Source: Lachnospiraceae bacterium C6A11
GTDB lineage: Bacteria; Bacillota; Clostridia; Lachnospirales; Lachnospiraceae
Direction: 5' to 3'
Assembly (NCBI GenBank): GCA_000702245.1
Contig: JNKY01000013.1
Span: 208,112-272,111 of the forward strand
Length of the DNA: 64,000 nt
The notes under the pieces: generated by a model
What the model was told of the DNA's origin: nothing
What the model saw: only the letters and a program-made list of their open reading frames with translations
Database searches by the model: none
Made by a program: the position numbers and the translations under genes
Shown here: piece by piece, positions 56,180 to 64,000 of the stretch
Position numbering within the stretch: position 1 is the stretch's first letter
Layout of the letters: each line of letters starts with the position of its first letter

Positions 56180-56211
56180 CGGCAGTACACTCACAAACGA
56201 GTAAACTGCCG
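56180..56211. terminator. bidirectional terminator between the small ORF and the dehydrogenase
   Basis: CGGCAGT/ACTGCCG outer stem with an inner ACTC/GAGT pair, flanked by A-rich and T-rich runs. Confidence 0.8.
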
Positions 56212-56233
56212 ATTTTATTATTTTTATATATGA

Positions 56234-57250
56234 TTATACTCTATTCAGCTCTCTACCCTCAAGATAAGCCTTCAGGTTATCAGCAATCGTCTGTACCAGA
56301 CATTCGCGGGCTCCAAGACCTGACCATCCGATATGCGGTGTGATGACCATATTCGGAGCTGTAAGAAGAGGATTGCCCTCCTTCATCGGCTCTTCACAGA
56401 CAACATCAGCCGCGGCACTCATTACCTTGCCACTCTTAAGCGCGTCTGCAAGGTCCTCTTCAACCACAAGACCGCCTCTTGAAACATTTATTATGATGAC
56501 GCCGTCTTTCATCTTAGCTATATTTTCTGCACAGATCATACCCTCAGTTTCCTTAGTCATCGGGCAGTGAAGTGTAATGACATCCGACTCACGGAACAAT
56601 TCATCAAGCGATACAAATCTTATACCGCTCTGCTCAGTCTGTGGGGTGTCACTCTTCTCAGACATTCCGGCACCGCCTTCACTCGCGCCGGCAGCCCCGG
56701 TGTATTTCTCCGGATGAGCTGTATGCACCAATATGTTCATGTTGAAGGCCTTCGCGATCTGGGCAACTCTCCTTCCGATATTTCCGTAACCGACGATTCC
56801 GAGCGTCCTGCCGGAAAGCTCCATGATCGGCCTGATCGTATAACAGAAAACCTCCGATCTGATCCAGTCGCCCTGGTGCACGCTGTCGTTGTGCAGGCTT
56901 ATATTGCTCGCCGAGTCAAGTATAAGTCCCCAGGCAAGCTGGGCAACCGCCTCCGTACTGTAAGCCGGAACATTTGTCACAGCAACGCCGTGCCTTCTTG
57001 CCGCCTCGGTATCAACCACGTTGTAGCCGGTAGCGCAGACACCGACGTATTTCAGATTCGGACATCTCCGAAAGGTCTCTTCATCAATAGTCACCTTATT
57101 TGAAAATATGATCTCCGCGTCGCCGATATGCTCGAACTTATCGGCCTCGGTCGTATTATCATAAAATACCGTATCTATAACCGAAGTGATCGGCTCAAAT
57201 ATCTTATCGTCGTCACTAACCGCTTTCTTCTCCAAATACACTGCTTTCAT
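56234..57250 (-). CDS. D-isomer 2-hydroxyacid dehydrogenase
   Basis: 338 aa. NAD(H)-dependent reductase of the glycerate/2-hydroxyacid type. Nucleotide motif GIVGYGNIGRRVAQ (about 146-159), NVSRGGLV (catalytic Arg), and ITPHIGW (catalytic His). A ~25-residue Gly/Ser-rich insertion (GAAGASEGGAGM, then PQTEQ) interrupts the dinucleotide fold after HPEKY, where relatives have a short turn. Start follows AGGTGGC. Substrate (hydroxypyruvate, glyoxylate or other) is not determined. Confidence 0.88.
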   Translation of the reverse strand: MKAVYLEKKAVSDDDKIFEPITSVIDTVFYDNTTEADKFEHIGDAEIIFSNKVTIDEETFRRCPNLKYVGVCATGYNVVDTEAARRHGVAVTNVPAYSTEAVAQLAWGLILDSASNISLHNDSVHQGDWIRSEVFCYTIRPIMELSGRTLGIVGYGNIGRRVAQIAKAFNMNILVHTAHPEKYTGAAGASEGGAGMSEKSDTPQTEQSGIRFVSLDELFRESDVITLHCPMTKETEGMICAENIAKMKDGVIIINVSRGGLVVEEDLADALKSGKVMSAAADVVCEEPMKEGNPLLTAPNMVITPHIGWSGLGARECLVQTIADNLKAYLEGRELNRV

Positions 57251-57483
57251 ATTTTGCCACCTGATTCCTCATTAATCATTATTAATGTCGTGAGATACAC
57301 GACTCATATAATCATATCATTTCTGCTTTAATTCCGCCACTTAGAATAGCATAAATGCTCAAAATAGTTGCTTGTATATAAGGAATGTCTGTGATAAAGT
57401 TTCTATCCATAAGAAACATGATCCGTTATAACAATGTTCATGACACACTATATTTCACGAACACACACCGGGAGGGAAAAAGT

Positions 57484-58593
57484 ATGAGAGAAAGATTTAA
57501 GAAACTGCGCGTATTCACCTGTATTTTATTAATACTGGCGCTTGCTGCATGCGGGAAAAAGGATTCAGACAATAAGGATAATACCGCCAGCCAAAATGAT
57601 ACGTCTTCAAATACGGTGAATGGCACCGAGCTTGCTATAGGGGATTTCAAGCTCACCATCGACGGAAGCTTCTCGCAGACAAGTGGCAAGTACGACGGAG
57701 ATGACACAAAGTATTTTGGAAAGAACGGTGGGAGAACTTCCCTCATCGTAAATATCCCTATCGAAAATCACGCAAGCCATGAAGCTACTATCGCCTTCCT
57801 TTGCGAGAATATATCAGCAGGCTATGAAGTAGCCGTTTCTGATATCAGCCAGGAGAAGATCGACGACGACCATTATTATCTTGCTTGGAAGGGCAAAAAA
57901 GATGGCAAGAATCTTAACTGTGCACTTTATCAGATATTTACACAGGGTTCACAGCTCTCTCTATATGAGCTTGACGAAGAGGCGAGCGCTGAGGATATCC
58001 GTGCTGAGCTTACAGCGATGGCACAGACTGTCGAATACACCGGCAAGGCGTTTATCGAGAAGGATAATTACTACATCTCAAATGAGGATTTCAAGATCAA
58101 GGTCAACGAAGGCTTTGAGAGCCCACAGCTTCAGGAGGCTTCATCGATCGATCCTTCTTCCGACACAATTGTGATCGACTCCAATCTGATCAGCATAACC
58201 TACAAAAATGCAGATACCTTCAACCGCGGTGACTCTTACTTCAAGATAAATGTTCTGAAGGATCAGGACAGCGACATTGCAGAGATCGCACGCGAGAAGG
58301 GCAAGCCAAAGGATGAGGATAACGCAAACCTTCACAAGGACTTTACGGAAACCACTCTTGGCGAGCTCTGGCCAAATATTACTGACGAGGCAACAAAAGC
58401 CCTTCCTGCATATAAGATTACTATCGTCATTGACGGAAATGATTTCGCTGCAGACAGCATCTACTTCAATATCAACGGCAGAAACTATGCGATCGGTGTC
58501 CTCTATCCTAAGGACGACGAGACTGCTCACCAGGCTCTGGCCGATCAGTTCTACAACGTTGAATTCATCTATTCCAGAACACCTGCGAACTAA
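57484..58593 (+). CDS. hypothetical lipoprotein
   Basis: 369 aa. Start ATG 57484 follows GGGAGGG; the longer frame is rejected. Lipoprotein signal LALAACGKK (Cys23), Asn/Ser-rich linker, then two similar-looking parts (IGDFKLTIDGSF near 50 and NEDFKIKVNEGF near 205) suggesting an internal duplication. External, function unknown. Confidence 0.85.
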   Translation: MRERFKKLRVFTCILLILALAACGKKDSDNKDNTASQNDTSSNTVNGTELAIGDFKLTIDGSFSQTSGKYDGDDTKYFGKNGGRTSLIVNIPIENHASHEATIAFLCENISAGYEVAVSDISQEKIDDDHYYLAWKGKKDGKNLNCALYQIFTQGSQLSLYELDEEASAEDIRAELTAMAQTVEYTGKAFIEKDNYYISNEDFKIKVNEGFESPQLQEASSIDPSSDTIVIDSNLISITYKNADTFNRGDSYFKINVLKDQDSDIAEIAREKGKPKDEDNANLHKDFTETTLGELWPNITDEATKALPAYKITIVIDGNDFAADSIYFNINGRNYAIGVLYPKDDETAHQALADQFYNVEFIYSRTPAN

Positions 58594-58607
58594 GGTCTTA
58601 AGCTTAA

Positions 58608-58636
58608 AAGCCACCGATGAATACCACCGGTGGCTT
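58608..58636 (+). terminator. terminator after the lipoprotein gene
   Basis: 9-bp stem AAGCCACCG/CGGTGGCTT followed by a T-rich run; convergent with the membrane-protein gene. Confidence 0.8.
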
Positions 58637-58660
58637 ATTCTTTGAAATAATTATTCTTTA

Positions 58661-59134
58661 TTATTCTTCAGTTTCTTTCTTATGCATCAGATGTATACCA
58701 ATGTGGCCGATACCCAGGATGGCAGTCGCTGCTATCATGACCGGGTTCTTTCCGTATACACCAAGCAGCATAAATGCGATCACCGGAAGCGTTGCGCCCG
58801 CAACAGGAACACCCAGTATACTGCTGTAGAAATCCTTCATGGTCTTCTCACTTTTAAAATACCTGATCCAGAATATCTCGTAAAGCACCATCAAAACCGC
58901 TGCAGCCACAAGCCACCATGACCAGTTTGTCCATGAGCGGAGGTTAAAATCCTTAAATATAAGTACCAGACCCGAAACCAACACTTCACCTATCCTTTCG
59001 AAGGCCAGCAGGATCTTGTTCTCGTTTTTGACGTATTTTTCGTAATCCTTCGGCAGGTTCTTCGTCCATATCAGATTCGGTATCATAAGCATCGCAAGAA
59101 ATACCAGTCCAACGTATGAAAATCCAAATTTCAT
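58661..59134 (-). CDS. four-helix membrane protein, PadR partner
   Basis: 157 aa, about four hydrophobic segments, with charged loops (KNLPKDYEKYVK) and a C-terminal KKETEE. Family not recognised with certainty. Located 65 bp after the PadR-type gene on the same strand, so likely cotranscribed and controlled by it. Start ATG 59134. Confidence 0.8.
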   Translation of the reverse strand: MKFGFSYVGLVFLAMLMIPNLIWTKNLPKDYEKYVKNENKILLAFERIGEVLVSGLVLIFKDFNLRSWTNWSWWLVAAAVLMVLYEIFWIRYFKSEKTMKDFYSSILGVPVAGATLPVIAFMLLGVYGKNPVMIAATAILGIGHIGIHLMHKKETEE

Positions 59135-59199
59135 TATTACACCCTATCCTTTCTATTGTTTCGGCATCTATTTCATAACAAATGATGCACCATCTTTTT

Positions 59200-59733
59200 C
59201 TATTTCAACATCTTCTTAGCGCCCATGCACCATCTAAGATACGCTTCGTAGGTTTCTATTCCAAAGGTTGCAGTCAGGTAAAAATACAGATGATCCTCCT
59301 CACCAAGACGGGACTCCAGCGCCTTCGCAAAGCCCTTAAGCATCGCCATATCCTTCTTTATATTCTCTTCAAATACTTCTATATTCTTCAGGGCCACTTC
59401 CTTCCCGGCCACGCCTCCAAAGAACAGCTTTAGTAGTGTTTCATATCTCAGTTCATTGCTTGCCTGCTCGTCCTTCAGCCATCCGGAAAGAGCTTCCCTG
59501 CCCTGATCCGTGATACGGTAGGTAATCCTCTCACGACCTCCCACAGAAGTGTCGCTCTTCACGATAAGTCCCTGATCCTCCATATCCTTGAGCGCCGGAT
59601 AAATATTTCCGAAGCTTCCCTTCCAGAAAAAGCTAATCGCGCCATCGATCCTTTTCTTGATGTCATATCCTGTAAGATCCTCATGACTCAGAAGCCCGAG
59701 TATAACCATATCTATCTTTCTCTCTCTTGCCAT
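59200..59733 (-). CDS. PadR-family transcriptional regulator
   Basis: 178 aa from ATG 59733, which follows GGAGG; the frame extends 23 codons further without a site. N-terminal winged helix (LGLLSHEDLTGYDIKK, GNIYPALKDMEDQGLI, RITYRITDQGREAL) and a C-terminal dimer coiled-coil part (Vir_act_alpha_C type, YFYLTATFGIETYEAYLRW). Palindromes upstream are candidate operators. Usually senses small molecules such as phenolics or drugs; ligand unknown. Confidence 0.9.
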   Translation of the reverse strand: MARERKIDMVILGLLSHEDLTGYDIKKRIDGAISFFWKGSFGNIYPALKDMEDQGLIVKSDTSVGGRERITYRITDQGREALSGWLKDEQASNELRYETLLKLFFGGVAGKEVALKNIEVFEENIKKDMAMLKGFAKALESRLGEEDHLYFYLTATFGIETYEAYLRWCMGAKKMLK

Positions 59734-59784
59734 AACTGCCTCCGTTACTAATAAATGACTTATATGTTTATTTTCTTTCTTATC

Positions 59785-59843
59785 TTGCATATCCATATGC
59801 AATATGCTAATATATCATCATGATATATCCGTTTGATATATCA
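59785..59843. promoter_or_regulatory. three palindromes between PadR and the reductase operon
   Basis: TTGCATAT-CC-ATATGCAA (59785-59802), ATATATCAT-C-ATGATATAT (59810-59828), and TGATATATCA (59834-59843). The last overlaps a possible -35 (TTGATA, 59833-59838) with TTTATA 17 bp further, so a regulator here could affect the reductase operon as well. Regulator inferred to be the PadR protein. Confidence 0.65.
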
Positions 59844-59996
59844 TATCACCATAGTTTTATATATGCAAGTATTTTTTATCGTGAAAGAGCCCTTGAAAAA
59901 ACGTGGTAATTACGTCATATTATAGATAGGGGGTTCACTCACAATTACCCCTTGTCACATCAACTATCATCAGTCCCGAAAGGAGTACCTCGGCAT

Positions 59997-60578
59997 ATGA
60001 AACTGAAAAAGCTAAATGCAGTCCTCGGACTACTTCTTGCGGCCGTATGTCTGACGCACATCACCCTCGAAGTCTACTACGGGACTACCCTCAAAGATAT
60101 ACTTAAGCTCTTAAAGCTCACCGCACATATCTGCGGCGGTATCTGCTTTACCCACGCCCTGATCAGCGTCTATATGGTATTTTTCGTGCACGAAAGGCCA
60201 AAGCGTGGCACAGCCTATCCAAAGGAAAATATACGAACCTTGATCCAGCGTTTGAGTGCTGCGACGATGTTCATACTCCTGTTCTTTCACACGATGCTTT
60301 CCAAGATGCTGACAACTCACCGAGAAAACGGATTATGGTTCTTCATCCTATGCATCACCGTCGCGATTCTCTTCTTCGCAACTGTATTTCTGCATATTTC
60401 AGTATCTTTCACAAGAGCCCTTATCACACTTGGGCTCATCACCAGCAGAGAGACGCAGCGAAAGATCGACAGGGTTCTCTGGGTGCTCATGATACTCGGG
60501 TTCCTCGCCACATCAATCCTGCTGACGCGCGCATACTACCATCTGTTCAATCTGCCAAATACTGGAGGTGTCGCATGA
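59997..60578 (+). CDS. membrane anchor (cytochrome b-like) of the reductase
   Basis: 193 aa, five hydrophobic segments with His in or near several of them (THITLE, LTAHICGG, FTHALI, FFHTML, FLHISV), candidate heme ligands. No recognised Sdh/Frd anchor signature, so assignment rests on position before the flavoprotein. Start ATG 59997 follows AGGAG. Its stop overlaps the ATG of the flavoprotein (ATGA), implying coupling. Confidence 0.7.
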   Translation: MKLKKLNAVLGLLLAAVCLTHITLEVYYGTTLKDILKLLKLTAHICGGICFTHALISVYMVFFVHERPKRGTAYPKENIRTLIQRLSAATMFILLFFHTMLSKMLTTHRENGLWFFILCITVAILFFATVFLHISVSFTRALITLGLITSRETQRKIDRVLWVLMILGFLATSILLTRAYYHLFNLPNTGGVA

Positions 60579-62251
60579 AAAAGGTTTTAGTGATCGGAAG
60601 CGGTATTTCCGGCCTGACCACGGCCATCGAATGCGCTTCCCGCAATATACATGTTACTATGGTTTCGCCTTTCCCGTCCGAGCGCGCCCAGTCCGTTCTT
60701 GCGGCCGGCGGCATAAATGCGGCTCTCGACCATAAGGACGAAGGCGACAGCATCGAATCACATATCGAAGACACTCTGAAGGGAGGCTGCTTCATCGCAG
60801 GACGTGAAGCTGTGACCGGCCTCTGTAAAACTGCGCCGGAAATACTGGCGTGGCTCGAGCATCTCGGAACTGTATTTTCAAGGACTGCGGAAGGCAAGAT
60901 CGACCAGCGTGCCTTCGGTGGACAGTCCCACAGACGCACCTGCTACTGCGGCGCTTCTACCGGCAAGCAGATTGTGACTGCACTGGTTATGGAAGCAAGA
61001 AGATACGAAGGGCTGGGGCTTATAAAGCGCCTTCTCTGGACCGATTTTCACAGTGGTCTTATCAGGGACGGCGTGTGCTACGGCGCAAGGCTATTCAATG
61101 AAGGAACCCGCAGATTGGAGGACGTGACGGCTGACGCGGTTGTTATTGCGACCGGCGGTCAAAATGCGCTTTTCGGCAAGACCACCGGCTCTACCCAGTG
61201 CGACGGCTACACCGCCGGGAAGCTCTTCATGCAGGGCGCGGAGCTGAAGAATCTCGAATTCATTCAATACCATCCGACCACCATACTCACCGGCCAGAAA
61301 AAAATGCTTATCTCCGAGGCAGCCCGTGGCGAAGACGGAAGGCTGTATTATGAAGAAGGCGGCAAACGTGTCTACTTCATGGAAGAAAAATACGGTGAGA
61401 AGGGCAATCTGATGCCGCGAGACGTGGTTTCAAGAACCATGTATGAGCTGCATAAGCCTGTATTTCTGGATGTTTCTTTTCTTGGAAAGAAAAAGATCCT
61501 CGAAAGGATCCCGGAGATTTATGATATATGTATGAAATACCGTGGTATCGATATCTCGAAGGAAAGTATCCCTGTCGAGCCGTCTGTTCACTTTTTCATG
61601 GGCGGGCTGGCAGTCAACCTTAACCACGAAACAAATATAAAGAATCTCTACGCAGTCGGCGAATGCGCTTCCATCTATCACGGTGCAAACCGCCTCGGCG
61701 GCAACTCGCTTCTCGCCGCCGTTTACAGCGGCCGCACCGCCGCAAAAGCGATTGCTGACAGTTCAAACATGAATTATACTCCTACAGACAACATGTCAAG
61801 CGAGAACAATGCTTCAATAATAAGATGTTTTGCAGAGAGCCTCGCTAAGGATCAGAAGAAACTCGAGGATGGCTATAAAACATCAAGCAGCTTCTCTGTC
61901 ATGCATGTAAGAAAGCTCCTCGCTGACCTGATGCAGGAAAGACTGGGAATAGCACGAAGTGAAACAGAACTGAGGAAGGGCATCGACGAAGTCACTTTCC
62001 TCCTTGAAAATGTCGATAAGATACATTTCAACGCTTCTGAAATGCCATATTTTAACTACAGCGTAGGTGGTATCCTTGCACTTGCCAAAGCCACTCTAAT
62101 CGCTGCTGAAAGCCGCAAGGAGTCCCGCGGTGCCCACGTACGTACCGACTACCCGGAGACCAATGATGAATTCCGCGCCTCAACCATACTGACCTATAAT
62201 AATGGAAGTATAACCACACGTTTAGACATCGAAGGCAATTACGAGAGATAA
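60575..62251 (+). CDS. fumarate reductase/succinate dehydrogenase flavoprotein, no FAD-linking His
   Basis: 558 aa. Start ATG 60575 after GGAGGTGTCGC. FAD-binding IGSGISG (7-13), AAGGINAA (43-50), active-site QYHPT, RDVVSR (catalytic Arg), SVHFFMGG (His), GANRLGGNS. At Q39 the usual covalent-FAD His (RSHTVAA in classical FrdA/SdhA) is replaced by Gln (RAQSVLA), as in L-aspartate oxidase-like non-covalent flavoproteins. With an anchor and an Fe-S partner it should be an electron-transfer enzyme, fumarate or related. Confidence 0.85.
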   Translation: MKKVLVIGSGISGLTTAIECASRNIHVTMVSPFPSERAQSVLAAGGINAALDHKDEGDSIESHIEDTLKGGCFIAGREAVTGLCKTAPEILAWLEHLGTVFSRTAEGKIDQRAFGGQSHRRTCYCGASTGKQIVTALVMEARRYEGLGLIKRLLWTDFHSGLIRDGVCYGARLFNEGTRRLEDVTADAVVIATGGQNALFGKTTGSTQCDGYTAGKLFMQGAELKNLEFIQYHPTTILTGQKKMLISEAARGEDGRLYYEEGGKRVYFMEEKYGEKGNLMPRDVVSRTMYELHKPVFLDVSFLGKKKILERIPEIYDICMKYRGIDISKESIPVEPSVHFFMGGLAVNLNHETNIKNLYAVGECASIYHGANRLGGNSLLAAVYSGRTAAKAIADSSNMNYTPTDNMSSENNASIIRCFAESLAKDQKKLEDGYKTSSSFSVMHVRKLLADLMQERLGIARSETELRKGIDEVTFLLENVDKIHFNASEMPYFNYSVGGILALAKATLIAAESRKESRGAHVRTDYPETNDEFRASTILTYNNGSITTRLDIEGNYER

Positions 62252-62273
62252 TACATAGATTAGGAGCTCACAT

Positions 62274-62957
62274 ATGAGAATTAGAATATTACGGCAGCAG
62301 TCACCGTTTTCAGAGCCGTATTGGCAGACCTTCTCCTATGAAGGTTCAAGGGAAATATCGGTTGCTGCACTTATTGATGAACTGAATTATAAGGATGATC
62401 TGGTTGATATAGACGGTAATAAAGCCGAACTGATCTCCTGGGAATGCTCCTGCCTCCAGGGAATGTGCGGCGGATGTGCGATGGTCATCTGCGGCCGTCC
62501 GGCTCTTGCCTGTGAAACCTTCCTGAAGGATCTTCCTGAGGACGAAGTCACTCTTGAACCACTGCGCAAGTTCCCAACAGTTAGCGACCTTCTCGTTGAC
62601 CGCAGCATCATCCAGGAAAACCTGAAAAAGGCAAATACCTACATCGAATCCTACCAGCCGACAGACTCGAAGGAGCATGAGCATCAATATCTTGCTGCAA
62701 AATGCCTCAAATGCGGCCTCTGCCTTGAGATCTGTCCGAACTACGCCAAGGGAGACAAGTTCTACGGTGCAGAATTCGCAAACGACTCATATCTTGTTGC
62801 ATCCCGCAGCGCCAATCATAAGCACGATATTCAGAAGGAATATGAAGAACATTTCGCCGCAGGCTGCTCCAAATCTCTTGCCTGTGAAGATATCTGCCCT
62901 ATGAAGATTCCTACCCTCGCCTCCATGGCCAAGCTCAACCGAAGGAAGAAATTCTGA
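62274..62957 (+). CDS. Fe-S subunit of fumarate reductase/succinate dehydrogenase
   Basis: 227 aa, third gene of the operon (22 bp after the flavoprotein), start after AGGAGCTC. N-terminal ferredoxin fold with [2Fe-2S] ligands C60, C65, C68 and C80; C144/C147/C150/C154 then CP for a [4Fe-4S], and C198, C204, C208 then P for the third cluster. Transfers electrons between the anchor and the flavoprotein. Confidence 0.9.
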   Translation: MRIRILRQQSPFSEPYWQTFSYEGSREISVAALIDELNYKDDLVDIDGNKAELISWECSCLQGMCGGCAMVICGRPALACETFLKDLPEDEVTLEPLRKFPTVSDLLVDRSIIQENLKKANTYIESYQPTDSKEHEHQYLAAKCLKCGLCLEICPNYAKGDKFYGAEFANDSYLVASRSANHKHDIQKEYEEHFAAGCSKSLACEDICPMKIPTLASMAKLNRRKKF

Positions 62958-63024
62958 GTCATAAAAAATATTTCATCCTAATTATCAATCTGGCAGTCAT
63001 AACTTATCACAACTTTTATTGCAT

Positions 63025-63064
63025 GAAAAAAGCTCAAAGCCTATTTTTTAAGGATTTGAGCTTT
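63025..63064. terminator. terminator shared by the reductase operon and the rRNA/tRNA unit
   Basis: 10-bp stem AAAGCTCAAA/TTTGAGCTTT; T6 follows on the minus strand, TTTATATTT on the plus strand. Confidence 0.9.
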
Positions 63065-63071
63065 ATATTTA

Positions 63072-63157
63072 TGCCGGCGACCGGGATCGAACCGGTACGG
63101 GTATCGCTACCCACGGGATTTTAAGTCCCGGGCGTCTGCCAGTTCCGCCACGCCGGC
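63072..63157 (-). tRNA. tRNA-Leu (anticodon UAA)
   Basis: 86 nt. Acceptor GCCGGCG/CGCCGGC, anticodon loop CTTAAAA in stem CGGGA/TCCCG, long variable arm as in class II tRNAs, T-loop GTTCGATCC. CCA is not encoded. Last of the cluster. Confidence 0.95.
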
Positions 63158-63211
63158 GTATTTTATATATAAAATAAGTCACTGCAAATCTGCCAGTGAC
63201 ATATTTTCGAG

Positions 63212-63285
63212 CGACCCAGAACGGACTTGAACCGTCGACCTCCGCCGTGACAGGGCGGCGCTCTAACCAACTGAGCCACTGGGCC
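63212..63285 (-). tRNA. tRNA-Asp (anticodon GUC)
   Basis: 74 nt. Acceptor GGCCCAG/CTGGGTC, anticodon loop CTGTCAC, T-loop GTTCAAGTC, discriminator G. Confidence 0.95.
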
Positions 63286-63291
63286 GTTTAG

Positions 63292-63365
63292 TGGACGTTC
63301 GGGGACTCGAACCCAGGACCGACCGGTTATGAGCCGGTTGCTCTAACCAACTGAGCTAAACGTCC
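63292..63365 (-). tRNA. tRNA-Met (anticodon CAU)
   Basis: 74 nt. Acceptor GGACGTT/AACGTCC, anticodon loop CTCATAA in stem ACCGG/CCGGT, D-loop AGTTGGTTAGAGC, discriminator A. Paired first base means it is not the initiator; an Ile2 (lysidine-modified) role cannot be excluded. Confidence 0.9.
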
Positions 63366-63384
63366 TCATTTTAAATATAGTGAA

Positions 63385-63456
63385 TGACCCTGACGGGAAT
63401 TGAACCCGTGTTACCGCCGTGAAAGGGCGATGTCTTAACCTCTTGACCACAGGGCC
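63385..63456 (-). tRNA. tRNA-Glu (anticodon UUC)
   Basis: 72 nt. Acceptor GGCCCTG/CAGGGTC, anticodon loop CTTTCAC, T-loop GTTCAATTC, discriminator A. Confidence 0.95.
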
Positions 63457-63526
63457 TTATAAATACAGTTTAACGAACCGCAAATGTATTATAACACTAA
63501 TATAAAGATCCGTAAACTAATAAAAG

Positions 63527-63598
63527 CTCCCCGAGTTGGGCTCGAACCAACAACCCCTCGGTTAACAGCCGAGTGCTCTACCATTGAGCTATCGAGGA
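63527..63598 (-). tRNA. tRNA-Asn (anticodon GUU)
   Basis: 72 nt. Acceptor TCCTCGA/TCGGGGA, anticodon loop CTGTTAA, T-loop GTTCGAGCC, discriminator G. First tRNA after the 23S gene. Confidence 0.95.
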
Positions 63599-63730
63599 AT
63601 AAGCCTTGAGTATTAACTTAAATGTACACTCAAAACCTCATACAAACAACGGAGATGACCATTAACCATCTCAACAAGTATCATACTTAAGTCGCGCTGA
63701 GTTTCTTTCTCATTCGCTTTATCTTTTGAA

Positions 63731-64000
<270 letters not shown>

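Noticed and set aside
58785..58805. Another GTTGCGC-like sequence (gcgttgcgcccgcaac)
   Set aside because: Lies inside the membrane-protein gene, lacks the second direct half site at 11 bp and any -10; it is a chance partial match.
60575..62251. Naming the flavoprotein L-aspartate oxidase (NadB) because of the missing FAD-linking His
   Set aside because: Its neighbours are a membrane anchor and a three-cluster Fe-S subunit, which NadB does not need; no nadA or nadC nearby.
63599..63730. Possible 5S rRNA
   Set aside because: No conserved 5S helix or loop sequence in this spacer on either strand.

Overview
The window reads as a chromosomal segment of a low-to-mid GC anaerobic Firmicute of class Clostridia, most likely Lachnospiraceae. 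The evidence is Gram-positive features throughout (purine-rich ribosome binding sites, many lipoproteins with a lipobox, a CIRCE heat-shock operator), an F-type ATP synthase whose c subunit carries the Na+-binding signature, a type 3 prolyl-tRNA synthetase, and large hypothetical proteins of a kind I associate with that family. The genus is inference; the 23S rRNA fragment at the right edge could settle it.

Layout. 1-3018 (-): a cut-off c-di-GMP protein (PAS, degenerate GGDEF, EAL, PAS-like part, start of a second GGDEF) behind a folded leader. 3280-6134 (-): a J-protein under CIRCE control and phosphoglucomutase. 6338-15909: three very large proteins of one uncharacterised family (two on -, one on +). 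16023-21723 (-): cca, proS, a pseudouridine synthase and a DUF885 lipoprotein. 22120-22839 (+) and 24489-24844 (+): a small member and a frameshifted remnant of the same large family, on either side of an FHA/membrane protein. 24950-32696 (-): complete ATP synthase operon atpZ-I-B-E-F-H-A-G-D-C, with a HAD phosphatase upstream. 33839-36583: alaA and an adenosine deaminase, divergent. 36652-48561 (-): a secreted-protein island with three thermolysin-like (M4) lipoproteins, three paralogous small lipoproteins and a zinc-ribbon/membrane protein. 48693-53300: an RND exporter and its divergent TetR regulator. 53367-59733: rhomboid protease, DUF624-like membrane protein, hydroxyacid dehydrogenase, lipoprotein, and a PadR/membrane-protein pair. 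59997-62957 (+): a three-gene fumarate reductase/succinate dehydrogenase-like operon. 63072-64000 (-): five tRNAs following the 3' end of a 23S rRNA gene.

The most striking signal is a regulon. All five members of the large uncharacterised family (starts at 9070-, 11987-, 12244+, 22120+, 24489+) are preceded by an 18-bp box made of two 7-bp direct repeats, GTTGCGC-N4-GTTRYGC-like, and in every case exactly 9 bp separate the box from a -10-like hexamer. The 7-4-7 architecture is that of OmpR/PhoB-type operators, although the sequence is not a Pho box. The proteins share ordered motifs (LLKAG[W/F]P; SSxQF; a T[V/L]D/N-x-[I/A]L helix) and have no recognisable enzymatic domain. I propose a coordinately regulated, previously undescribed multi-gene system.

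Other themes: short tandem duplications recur in spacers and inside genes (atpB-atpE, atpI-atpB, alaA upstream, tetR-rhomboid, the adenosine deaminase insertion, the DUF624-like protein). The flavoprotein of the reductase operon has Gln where the FAD-linking His is expected.
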